From positions 1,736,001-1,800,000 of the forward strand of contig NZ_JADBEF010000001.1 in NCBI RefSeq assembly GCF_014873535.1: a stretch of 64,000 nt of DNA, read 5' to 3'. Below are positions 50,321 to 58,510 of the stretch, one piece after another. The notes beneath the pieces are model-generated. The model made no database searches and was not told the origin of the DNA. It saw nothing but the letters and a program-made list of their open reading frames with translations. The position numbers and the translations under genes were made by a program. This DNA comes from Nonomuraea africana (GTDB lineage: Bacteria > Actinomycetota > Actinomycetes > Streptosporangiales > Streptosporangiaceae). The number at the start of each line of letters is the position of its first letter. The stretch's first letter is position 1.

Positions 50321-51640
50321 ATGCGTGACCGCACCCGGTACCTGTACCTGGCGGTGATCCTGGCGGTCGTCGCCGGGGTCGTCGTCGGCTTCGTCTCACC
50401 CGATCTCGGCAAGGACCTGAAACCGCTCGGCACCGCCTTCGTCGCGCTCATCAAGATGATGATCAGCCCGATCATCTTCTGCACGATCGTCCTCGGCGTC
50501 GGCTCGGTCACCAAGGCGGCAAAGGTCGGCAGGGTGGGCGGCCTGGCGCTCGGCTACTTCCTCGTCATGTCGACGGTCGCGCTGGCCATCGGCCTGGTCG
50601 TCGGCAACCTGCTCGACCCGGGAGCCGGGCTCCAGCTGACCGGCGCGGCCAAGCAGGCCGCCGTGGCGGAGGCGGCCAAGGGCGGGGAGTCCTCCACCGT
50701 CGACTTCCTGCTCGGCATCATCCCCACCACGCTGGTGTCGGCCTTCACCGAGGGCCAGGTGCTGCAGACGCTGCTCGTCGCGCTCATGACCGGGTTCGCG
50801 CTCCAGGCGATGGGCGCCAAGGGGGCGCCGATCCTGCGGGGCGTCGAGCACATCCAGCGGCTCGTCTTCCGCATCCTCGCCATGGTCATGTGGGCGGCGC
50901 CCGTCGGCGCGTTCGGCGCGATCGCGGCGGTCGTCGGCTCGACCGGCATCAAGGCGCTGGAGTCGCTCGCGGTCATCATGATCGGCTTCTACGCCACCTG
51001 CGCGCTCTTCGTCGGCCTGGTGCTCGGCCCGCTGCTGTGGCTGGTGGCCAGGGTCGGCCTCTGGTCGCTGCTGCGCTACCTCGGCAGGGAGTTCCTGCTG
51101 ATCCTGTCCACGTCCTCGTCCGAGTCCGCGCTGCCCAGGCTCATCGCCAAGATGGAGCACCTCGGCGTCTCCAAGCCCGTCGTGGGCATCACGGTGCCGA
51201 CCGGCTACTCCTTCAACCTCGACGGCACCGCCATCTACCTGACCATGGCCACGCTCTTCGTCGCCTCCGCGACGGGCGCGCCCCTGTCGTTGGGCGAGCA
51301 GATCTCGCTGCTGCTCTTCATGATCATCGCGTCGAAGGGCGCGGCAGGCGTGACGGGCGCGGGCCTGGCGACGCTCGCCGGCGGCCTGCAGTCGCACCGG
51401 CCCGACCTGGTGGACGGCGTCGGCCTCATCGTCGGCATCGACAGGTTCATGTCGGAGGCCCGCGCGCTGACCAACTTCGCGGGCAACGCGGTGGCCACCG
51501 TGCTCGTGGGCACCTGGACGGGCGAGTTCGACCGGGCGCGGGCCGCCGAGGTGCTGACGGGCAGGCTGCCCTTCGACGAGGCGACCCTCCTCGACGAGGA
51601 GGAGCCGCCCGTCAAGGAGGTGGAGATGACGAGCGTCTGA
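50321..51640 (+). CDS. dctA: Cation:dicarboxylate symporter
   Basis: The 439-aa carrier takes up C4-dicarboxylates (succinate, fumarate, malate) with protons or Na+. It is a DAACS-family protein with eight helices and two re-entrant loops; the marks are LIKMMISPIIFCTIVLGVGS, LSTSSSESALPRLIAKME (serine-rich tip of hairpin 1), VPTGYSFNLDGTAIYLTMA and SKGAAGVTGAGLATLA. The ATG at 50321 follows gaggag with good spacing. Its divergent two-component system should induce it and a CRP-like site lies between. Confidence 0.9.
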   Translation: MRDRTRYLYLAVILAVVAGVVVGFVSPDLGKDLKPLGTAFVALIKMMISPIIFCTIVLGVGSVTKAAKVGRVGGLALGYFLVMSTVALAIGLVVGNLLDPGAGLQLTGAAKQAAVAEAAKGGESSTVDFLLGIIPTTLVSAFTEGQVLQTLLVALMTGFALQAMGAKGAPILRGVEHIQRLVFRILAMVMWAAPVGAFGAIAAVVGSTGIKALESLAVIMIGFYATCALFVGLVLGPLLWLVARVGLWSLLRYLGREFLLILSTSSSESALPRLIAKMEHLGVSKPVVGITVPTGYSFNLDGTAIYLTMATLFVASATGAPLSLGEQISLLLFMIIASKGAAGVTGAGLATLAGGLQSHRPDLVDGVGLIVGIDRFMSEARALTNFAGNAVATVLVGTWTGEFDRARAAEVLTGRLPFDEATLLDEEEPPVKEVEMTSV

Positions 51641-51644
51641 GCAG

Positions 51645-52982
51645 TCAGGCGAGCGGCAGGCGCAGCACGAAACGCGCGCCGCGGGGGCTGTCGGCCACGC
51701 TGATGACCCCGCGGTGCGCGATCGCCACGTCCCTGGCGATCGCCAGGCCGAGCCCGGTGCCGCCCGCGTCCCTGCTGCGGGCGGCGTCGAGCCTGGTGAA
51801 GCGCTCGAAGACACGTTCCCTGTCGGCGGGCGCGATCCCCGCCCCGTCGTCCTGGACGGCGAGCACCGCCGTGCCGTCCTCGGCGTGCACCGACACCATG
51901 ACCAGTCCGTCGGCGTGCCGCTGGGCGTTGTCGAGCAGGTTGCCCACCACGCGCCGCAGTTGCATGACGACACCCTCGATCACGACGCCCTCGGCCAGGT
52001 CGCGCTGTACGGGGAGTTTGTCCTGGCGGCAGGACAGCTCCTCGCGCACCAGCCGGGCCAGGTCCACCCGCTCCTTGACCACGTCCACCCTCGAGCCGAT
52101 CCGCGCCAGCAGCAGCAGGTCGGTGATGATGGCCTCCAGCCGGTCGGTGTCGTTCAGGGCGCCGTCCACCAGCGTCTCGAGGTCGGTGTCCTCGGGGTAG
52201 AGCTGGGCGCTCTCCAGCTGCGCCCGCAGCCCCGCGATCGGGGTGCGCAGCTCGTGGGAGGCGTCGGAGGCGAACTGCCGCTGCTGCTCGGCCGAGCGTT
52301 CGAGGCGGTCGAGCGTGCCGTTGACCGACCGGGCCAGCTGCGCCACCTCGTCCTCACCTCGCGGTACGGTCACCCGCCTGCTCAGGTCGGTGGCGTTGAC
52401 CGCGTCGAGCTCGCTGCGCATCGCGCGCACGGGGCTCAGCGTGCGGCCCGTGACCATCCAGGTCACCCAGGCCACCAGGGCGAGCACCAGCGCCATCTGC
52501 GCGGCGATGGCGACCTCCAGCACGCGGGTGGCGAGCACGCCGGGAGTCGGCCTGGCCGCGTAGACCACGGGGGAGTCGGCCGCGCTCGACACCCTGGCCG
52601 CCGTGAGGTGGAGGCAGCCGTCGCTCCCGCACGTGGTGGTGCTGACGATCCGGTCGTCGGGCGTGGGCCAGATGTTGGTGAGCGGCGGCAGCAGCGCGGC
52701 GGCGTTGCTGGAGGCGATCACCCTGCGGTCGGGCGTGACGACCTGCAGGAGGTCGACCTCATCGATGGCCAGCGGGATCCGGCCCGACACCGTACGGCCG
52801 TCGCGCACCACCTGGGTGGCCGCGGCGGCGGCGTCCCTGGTGTCCTTCCAGACGCTGGCGGTCACCACGGTCCTGGTGACCGCTACGCCACCGATCCCCG
52901 CCGGGATCAGCACGAAGGCCGCGACGGCAGTCGCGATGAGCGTGACCCGTCCGCGGAGGGATCTCGCCCATATCCGTGACAC
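51645..52982 (-). CDS. Orphan sensor histidine kinase
   Basis: A 445-aa membrane kinase of the EnvZ/PhoR class. Helices lie at about residues 12-34 and 160-182 around a 120-residue extracytoplasmic sensor (contains CGSDGC, a possible disulfide). HAMP (GRTLSPVRAMRSELDAV), HisKA (FASDASHELRTPIAGLRAQL with the phospho-His) and HATPase (NLLDNAQRHADG, VQDDGAGIAP, GGTGLGLAIA) domains follow. Usually an OmpR-type regulator is adjacent in this class; none is here: the next gene upstream (53040) is an alpha-glucosidase. The GTG start at 52982 is uncertain. Confidence 0.85.
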   Translation of the reverse strand: MSRIWARSLRGRVTLIATAVAAFVLIPAGIGGVAVTRTVVTASVWKDTRDAAAAATQVVRDGRTVSGRIPLAIDEVDLLQVVTPDRRVIASSNAAALLPPLTNIWPTPDDRIVSTTTCGSDGCLHLTAARVSSAADSPVVYAARPTPGVLATRVLEVAIAAQMALVLALVAWVTWMVTGRTLSPVRAMRSELDAVNATDLSRRVTVPRGEDEVAQLARSVNGTLDRLERSAEQQRQFASDASHELRTPIAGLRAQLESAQLYPEDTDLETLVDGALNDTDRLEAIITDLLLLARIGSRVDVVKERVDLARLVREELSCRQDKLPVQRDLAEGVVIEGVVMQLRRVVGNLLDNAQRHADGLVMVSVHAEDGTAVLAVQDDGAGIAPADRERVFERFTRLDAARSRDAGGTGLGLAIARDVAIAHRGVISVADSPRGARFVLRLPLA

Positions 52983-53039
52983 GTGCCGAGACTATTCACG
53001 GCAGACTTAGTCAAAGGTCGCGCCCAGGGAAAAATTAGG

Positions 53040-54530
53040 TCATCCTTCCTCGGTCGCCACCCAGACCGCGGTGTCCCCGGGAACCGAGCCGTCGGCCGCC
53101 AGCGGGCCGCTGGACAGCAGCACCCGGCCGGGGCAGGCGACGGGCGTCTCGCCGAAGTTGACCAGCACGACCAGGCCGGGCTCGCGCCTGAAGGCCAGCA
53201 CGTCCTTGGGGGAGTCGAGCCAGGTCAGCTCGCCGCCGCCGAGCGCGGGGTGCTCCTTGCGCAGCCTCAGCGCGGCCCGGTAGAAGGCCAGCGTCGAGGC
53301 GGGGTCGTCCTCCTGCGCCTCCCTGCTCAGCGGCCCCCAGGTCGAGGGGATCGGCAGCCAGGGTGAGTGCCAGCCGAAGCCGTCGGAGGAGGTCCAGGGC
53401 AGCGGCACCCTGCAGCCGTCGCGGCTCTCTCCGGAGCGCAGGAACGCGGGGTCCTGCCTCAGCTCGTCGGGCAGGTCGAGAACCTCGGGCAGGCCGAGCT
53501 CCTCGCCGTTGTAGAGGTAGGCCGAGCCGGGCAGCGACAGCATGAGCTGGGTGGCGGCGCGGGCGCGGGCCAGGCCGCCGTGACGGGTGACGTGGCGCGG
53601 CTTGTCGTGGTTGGACAGCACCCAGGTCGTGGGCGCGCCGACCAGCTCGGCCTCGGCCAGTGACTTGTCGATGACGTCGCGGAAGGACTTGGCGCCGTAC
53701 GCGGCCATCATGAACTCGAAGTTGAAGGCCTGGTGCAGCTCGTCGGGGCCGACGTAGCGGGCCAGGCGAGCGGGGGAGGAGACCCACGCCTCCGCCACCG
53801 CCATCCGGCCGCCCGGATAGGAGTCGAGGATGGGCCGCCACTCGCGGTAGATCTCGTGCACGCCGTCCTGGTCGAAGTACGGCACGCTGTCGTGGCCGAG
53901 CATCTCCACGTGCAGGTCGTCGCCGACGTCCGGCAGGCCGGCCGCCTTGATCATGCCGTGCGCCACGTCGATCCTGAACCCGTCGACGCCCCTGTCGAGC
54001 CAGAAGCGCAGGATGTCGCGGAACTCCGCGCGGACCGCGGGGTGCTCCCAGTTGAGGTCGGGCTGGGTGGGGTCGAACAGGTGCAGGTACCACTGGCCGT
54101 CCTCGACCTGCGTCCAGGCCGGGCCGCCGAAGATCGACTCCCAGTCGTTCGGCTGGTCGCGAAAGATGTAGCGGTCGCGTAGTCCCGCCTTGAACCAGGG
54201 GTGCTCGGAGGAGGTGTGGTTCGGCACGATGTCGACGATCACCCTGATGCCGAGCGCGTGCGCGTCGGCGATCATCGCGTCGAAGTCGGCCAGGGTGCCG
54301 AAGCGTGAATCCACGTCGCGGTAGTCGGCCACGTCGTAGCCGCCGTCGTTGAGCGGGGAGGTGTAGAAGGGGCTCAGCCAGATCGCGTCGACGCCCAGCT
54401 CCGACAGGTAGCCCAGGCGTTCGCGAAGCCCGACGAGGTCGCCGGTTCCGTCCCCGTTGCCGTCGGCGAAGCTTCGGGGGTACACCTGGTACACGACGGC
54501 GTCGCGCCACCAGTCGTCGTTGCCGCGCAT
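53040..54530 (-). CDS. GH13 alpha-glucosidase
   Basis: The 496-aa cytosolic glucosidase (oligo-1,6-glucosidase / AglA subfamily) cleaves glucose from imported maltodextrins. Family regions: WWRDAVVYQVYPRSFADGNG, IVDIVPNHTS, GFRIDVAHGM (nucleophile Asp), VAEAWVSSP (acid/base Glu), WVLSNHDKPRHVTRHGG (third Asp). Length is normal. It is divergent from the maltose transporter genes and should share control with them through the region 54531-54807. Confidence 0.9.
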   Translation of the reverse strand: MRGNDDWWRDAVVYQVYPRSFADGNGDGTGDLVGLRERLGYLSELGVDAIWLSPFYTSPLNDGGYDVADYRDVDSRFGTLADFDAMIADAHALGIRVIVDIVPNHTSSEHPWFKAGLRDRYIFRDQPNDWESIFGGPAWTQVEDGQWYLHLFDPTQPDLNWEHPAVRAEFRDILRFWLDRGVDGFRIDVAHGMIKAAGLPDVGDDLHVEMLGHDSVPYFDQDGVHEIYREWRPILDSYPGGRMAVAEAWVSSPARLARYVGPDELHQAFNFEFMMAAYGAKSFRDVIDKSLAEAELVGAPTTWVLSNHDKPRHVTRHGGLARARAATQLMLSLPGSAYLYNGEELGLPEVLDLPDELRQDPAFLRSGESRDGCRVPLPWTSSDGFGWHSPWLPIPSTWGPLSREAQEDDPASTLAFYRAALRLRKEHPALGGGELTWLDSPKDVLAFRREPGLVVLVNFGETPVACPGRVLLSSGPLAADGSVPGDTAVWVATEEG

Positions 54531-54592
54531 TGGTCAGTCCTTCCCCGATGTCCACGATGTCCACGGAAGGATCCCGCGCGAAGATGGTCAAG

Positions 54593-54615
54593 CGCAAGTT
54601 GCGGAAAGTTGCAAC
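54593..54615. promoter_or_regulatory. MalR-type operator candidate 1
   Basis: Two small palindromes close together, cgcaagttgcg (54593-54603) and gttgcaac (54608-54615), lie between the alpha-glucosidase and malE genes. The GCAA/TTGC half-sites are typical of LacI-family maltose regulators in actinomycetes. Confidence 0.55.
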
Positions 54616-54680
54616 CAAGTGAAGGGCGCGTCAAGCCCTCCCCATAGGGTCCCAGGGCAGGTAGCGGTGAGGTAACTCTC

Positions 54681-54710
54681 CTTCGCAAGTTCTTCCAAAT
54701 TTTGCAAAGA
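54681..54710. promoter_or_regulatory. MalR-type operator candidate 2
   Basis: cttcgcaagt, then tttgcaaa (palindrome 54701-54708), repeats the same half-site about 100 bases before malE. No regulator gene for these sites lies in the window. Confidence 0.5.
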
Positions 54711-54807
54711 GCCGCTAACGTCCCCGAAACATAAGCCGCAATGGCGGCTATTTCAGGATCTTTCAGTGGCGCACCGCACTCGCGCCGCTTGACCTCAGGA
54801 GGGTCCC

Positions 54808-56091
54808 ATGCGCATCCGAGCACTGGGCGTGGCCGCGGCGGCCACCGTGGCGTTCGGCGCCACCGCTTGCGGTGGCTCAGCGCCGACGTCGTCGGCCGCG
54901 CCGAGCAGCTCCGCGCCCTCGGCCGGCGCCTCAGCCACCGCCGACAAGGGCAGCGGCAAGCTCGTGATCTGGGCCGACCCCAACCGCACGAAGGCGCTCA
55001 AGCCCTTCGCCGACCAGTTCGGCACCGAGAACGGTGTCACGGTGGAGGTGAAGGAGATCAGCAAGGACAACCAGCAGACCTTCCTCACCGCCTCGCAGCA
55101 GGGCAGCGGGCCCGACATCACGGTCGGCGCCCACGACTGGATCGGCAACCTGGTGCAGAACGGCGCCATCGACCCGGTCAACCTGACCGAGGAGCAGAAG
55201 GCCGCCTTCTCCCCGATCGCGCTCAAGGCCGTCACCTTCAACGGCCAGGTGTACGGCGCGCCGTACGCGATGGAGAACGTCGCGCTGATCCGCAACACCA
55301 AGCTCGCCCCCGACGCCCCGGCCACCTTCGACGACGTGATCGCCAAGGGCAAGGAGCTGAAGAAGGCCGGCAAGGTCAAGGAGGTGCTCTGCCTGCCCGT
55401 CACCGCCAAGGGCGACGCCTACCACGTCTACCCGCTCTTCTCCTCCGCGGGCGGCGCCATCTTCGGCACCACCTCCGCCGGCGACCCCGACCCGAAGCAG
55501 GTCCTGGTCGGCTCCAAGGAGTCGCAGGCCGCCTTCGAGAAGCTCGCCACGATCGGTGAGAAGGGCGACGCGGCGCTGAAGACCTCGCTCACCAACGAGA
55601 ACAGCATCCCCACCTTCGCCGGCGGCAAGTGCGCCTTCCTGGTCTCGGGCCCGTGGGCGATGGCCGACGTCAAGAAGAGCGGCGTCGCCTACGACATCAC
55701 CGCCGTGCCCGCCTTCAAGGACGGCAAGCCCGCCACCCCGTTCGTGGGCGTCCAGGCCTTCTTCGTCGCCTCCAAGGGCGCCAGCAAGACCCTCGCCCAG
55801 GAGTTCGTCACCAACTACGTGACCAACGCCGACGTCGCCAAGGCCCTCTACGACGCCGACCCGCGTCCCCCGGCCCTGACCGCCGCGCTCGACGCGGTCA
55901 AGGCGGCCGACCCCGACGCCGGCAAGTTCATCGAGGCGGGCGCGGGCGGCATCCCGATGCCCGCCATCCCCGAGATGTCGGCCATCTGGGAGCCGTTCGG
56001 CATCGCCGAGGCCGCCGTCGTCAAGGGCAGCGACCCGGTCAAGGCCGCCGAGTCGGCGCAGAAGACCATCGACGGCTCGCTGAAGAACTAG
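54808..56091 (+). CDS. malE: Maltodextrin-binding lipoprotein
   Basis: A 427-aa type-I solute-binding lipoprotein; signal peptide with lipobox ATAC at about residues 18-21 (RIRALGVAAAATVAFGATAC), then a Ser/Ala/Pro linker. The mature part (KLVIWADPNRTKALKPFADQ, GPDITVGAHDWIGNLVQNGA, GQVYGAPYAMENVALIRNTK, FLVSGPWAMADVKKSGVAY, GVQAFFVASKGASKTLAQEF) is a maltose-binding-protein relative. It delivers maltose or maltodextrin to MalF-MalG. AGGAGGGT precedes the ATG. The ATPase MsiK/MalK is not encoded here, as usual for actinomycetes, which share one ATPase. Confidence 0.9.
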   Translation: MRIRALGVAAAATVAFGATACGGSAPTSSAAPSSSAPSAGASATADKGSGKLVIWADPNRTKALKPFADQFGTENGVTVEVKEISKDNQQTFLTASQQGSGPDITVGAHDWIGNLVQNGAIDPVNLTEEQKAAFSPIALKAVTFNGQVYGAPYAMENVALIRNTKLAPDAPATFDDVIAKGKELKKAGKVKEVLCLPVTAKGDAYHVYPLFSSAGGAIFGTTSAGDPDPKQVLVGSKESQAAFEKLATIGEKGDAALKTSLTNENSIPTFAGGKCAFLVSGPWAMADVKKSGVAYDITAVPAFKDGKPATPFVGVQAFFVASKGASKTLAQEFVTNYVTNADVAKALYDADPRPPALTAALDAVKAADPDAGKFIEAGAGGIPMPAIPEMSAIWEPFGIAEAAVVKGSDPVKAAESAQKTIDGSLKN

Positions 56092-56095
56092 CCCC

Positions 56096-57664
56096 ATGTC
56101 CCTGGACGTGCGTGAGGCCGCGGAGGTCACGACCCCTCCGCGGCCCCGTCGCGAGCTGACCACCGCCTTCGTGGTGAGCAGGATCGCCGTGCTGGCCGTG
56201 GCCGCCGCCATCCTGCTCTACGCCGTGCCGCCGCTGGTCGCGGCCGAGTCGTGGATCTCGCTGACCCTGCTCCTCGTGGCGAGCGCGGTCATCGGCTACC
56301 TCTACCTGACCCGCCGCTTCGTCCCCGCGAAGTACCTCGTGCCCGGCACGGTCTTCCTGATCGCCTTCCAGGTCTTCCCCGTGCTCTACACGGTGAGCAC
56401 CGCCTTCACCAACTTCGGCGACGGCCACCGGGGCGACAAGGCGGCCGCGATCTCCGCGATCGAGACGGGGTCCGTACGGCAGGCCCCCGGCTCGCCCGAG
56501 TACGGCCTGAGCGCCGCGCTCAAGGGCGACTCCCTGGTCTTCCTGCTGGTCGACCCGAAGACCAAGCAGGTGCAGGAGGGCTCGCCCGACGGCCTGGCCG
56601 CCGTCCAGGGAGCCAGGCTGGGCGTCACGGGCAAGGTGCTGGAGGCGCCCGGCTACACGGTGCTCAAGGCGCCCGAGGCCGCGGCCCGCGCCAAGCAGAT
56701 CGCCGAGCTGGCCGTGCCGACCCAGGGCGGGCTGATCAAGGCCAACGGCCTGAGCAGGGCGGTCGAGGGCAGGGCGACGCTGACCTACGACGCGGTCTGC
56801 GACTGCGTCAAGGGCGGCGGCGACACCTGGACGGCCGACGAGTCGCAGGGCTACTTCGTCAACGCCAAGGGCGAGCACCTGGCGCAGGGTTGGCAGGTCA
56901 ACGTCGGCTTCGCCAACTTCGCCCGCGTGCTGACCGACCCGACGCTCTCGGCCCACTTCCTCGGCATGTTCACCTGGAACATGGCCTTCGCGCTGCTGTC
57001 GGTGCTGACCACCTTCGCCCTCGGCATGGGCGTGGCGCTGGCGCTGCACCATCCGAAGATGCGCGGCACGCGGTTCTACCGGATCGCGCTGATCCTGCCG
57101 TACGCGATGCCGGCCTTCGCGATGCTGCTGGTCTGGCGCGACCTGTTCAACCGCGACTTCGGCCTGATCAACCAGCTGTTCGGGCTCGACGTCGACTGGA
57201 TGGGCGGGATGGTCTCGGCCAAGTTCGCCGTCATCCTGGTCAACCTCTGGCTGGGCTTCCCCTACATGTTCCTGGTCACCACCGGCGCGCTCCAGGCGAT
57301 CCCGCGCGAGCTGACCGAGGCCGCCTCCATAGACGGGGCGCCGCCCTGGTACGCCTTCCGCAAGGTGACGCTGCCGCTGCTGCTGGTCGCGCTCACCCCG
57401 CTGCTGATCTCGTCGTTCGCGTTCAACTTCAACAACTACAACGCGATCGCGCTGACCACCGACGGCGGCCCCTTCCCTGCGGAGAGCCCGACGGTGGGCG
57501 GCACCGACCTGCTGATCAGCTACACCGTCAGGCTGGCGTTCGGCACCGGCTCGGCGCAGTTCGGCCTGGCCGCGACGATGTCGGTGTTCATCTTCGCGAT
57601 CGTCGCGACGATCTCGGCGATCACCTTCAGGCGGACCCGCAAGCAGGAGGACGTGTACGCATGA
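56096..57664 (+). CDS. malF: Maltodextrin ABC transporter permease
   Basis: This 522-aa permease has about eight helices and, as in MalF, a large extracytoplasmic loop (about residues 100-280) with GVTGKVLEAPGYTVLKAP and LTYDAVCDCVKGGGD. The coupling EAA loop is RELTEAASIDGAPPWYAFRK, and the end is FRRTRKQEDVYA. It starts four bases after malE and overlaps malG by four bases. Confidence 0.93.
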   Translation: MSLDVREAAEVTTPPRPRRELTTAFVVSRIAVLAVAAAILLYAVPPLVAAESWISLTLLLVASAVIGYLYLTRRFVPAKYLVPGTVFLIAFQVFPVLYTVSTAFTNFGDGHRGDKAAAISAIETGSVRQAPGSPEYGLSAALKGDSLVFLLVDPKTKQVQEGSPDGLAAVQGARLGVTGKVLEAPGYTVLKAPEAAARAKQIAELAVPTQGGLIKANGLSRAVEGRATLTYDAVCDCVKGGGDTWTADESQGYFVNAKGEHLAQGWQVNVGFANFARVLTDPTLSAHFLGMFTWNMAFALLSVLTTFALGMGVALALHHPKMRGTRFYRIALILPYAMPAFAMLLVWRDLFNRDFGLINQLFGLDVDWMGGMVSAKFAVILVNLWLGFPYMFLVTTGALQAIPRELTEAASIDGAPPWYAFRKVTLPLLLVALTPLLISSFAFNFNNYNAIALTTDGGPFPAESPTVGGTDLLISYTVRLAFGTGSAQFGLAATMSVFIFAIVATISAITFRRTRKQEDVYA

Positions 57665-58500
57665 AGCTGGCTCTCAGGCACGCCTTCGTGCTGCTGGTAT
57701 GCGCCTTCGCGCTGTTCCCGATCCTGTTCGTGGTGTCGGCGGCCGTCAACCCGCTCGGCACGCTCGCCTCCTCCGATCTGGTGCCGAACGGGGCGAGCCT
57801 CGACAACTTCGCCAAGCTCTTCTCCTCCGACACCTATCCCTTCGCCCGCTGGGTGTTCAACTCGGTCTTCATCGCGCTGGCGGCCTCCACGGCGAGCCTG
57901 CTGCTGTCGATGTTCGCCGCCTACGCCTTCAGCCGCATGCGCTTCGCGGGCCGCCGGGTGGGCCTGCTCGCGCTGCTGCTGATCCAGATGTTCCCGCAGT
58001 TCCTGGCCATCGTGACGATCTTCATGATCTTCACCAGGGTCACCGAGCTGTACCCCGCGTTCGGCTTCAACACCACCTGGGGCATCCTGCTGCTCTACCT
58101 GGGCGGCGCGCTCGGTGTGAACACCTGGCTGATGAAGGGCTTCCTCGACACCATCCCCAAGGAGCTCGACGAGTCGGCCACGGTCGACGGCGCCACCCAC
58201 GCGCAGATCTTCTGGAAGATCATCCTGCCGCTGGTCACGCCCATCCTGGCGGTCACCGCCCTGCTGGCCTTCATCGGCACGATGAGCGAGTTCCTGATGG
58301 CCAACATCTTCCTGCGCGACGCCGAGAGCAAGACGCTCGCGGTCGGCATGTACGGCATGATCGCCGGCGACGGGCGCAACGCCAACTTCGGCATGTTCGC
58401 CGCCGCCACGCTCATTACCGCGATTCCGACCGTCAGTGTGTTCCTCTGGTTGCAGAAGTTCATCGTTTCCGGTCTGACCGCGGGCGCGGTCAAGGGGTAA
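57661..58500 (+). CDS. malG: Maltodextrin ABC transporter permease
   Basis: The 279-aa partner of MalF has six helices. The EAA loop reads PKELDESATVDGATHAQIFW (the first Glu-Ala is Asp-Glu-Ser-Ala here), and the end FLWLQKFIVSGLTAGAVKG is typical of MalG, whose C-terminus reaches into the transporter. Start ATG at 57661 overlaps the malF stop. The next gene follows after 10 bases. Confidence 0.93.
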   Translation: MKLALRHAFVLLVCAFALFPILFVVSAAVNPLGTLASSDLVPNGASLDNFAKLFSSDTYPFARWVFNSVFIALAASTASLLLSMFAAYAFSRMRFAGRRVGLLALLLIQMFPQFLAIVTIFMIFTRVTELYPAFGFNTTWGILLLYLGGALGVNTWLMKGFLDTIPKELDESATVDGATHAQIFWKIILPLVTPILAVTALLAFIGTMSEFLMANIFLRDAESKTLAVGMYGMIAGDGRNANFGMFAAATLITAIPTVSVFLWLQKFIVSGLTAGAVKG

Positions 58501-58510
58501 GGACCTTTTC

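Noticed and set aside
48591..50399. Longer kinase start upstream of 50213
   Set aside because: The added N-terminus crosses the divergent promoter and the CRP-like site; GTG 50213 has a strong Shine-Dalgarno.
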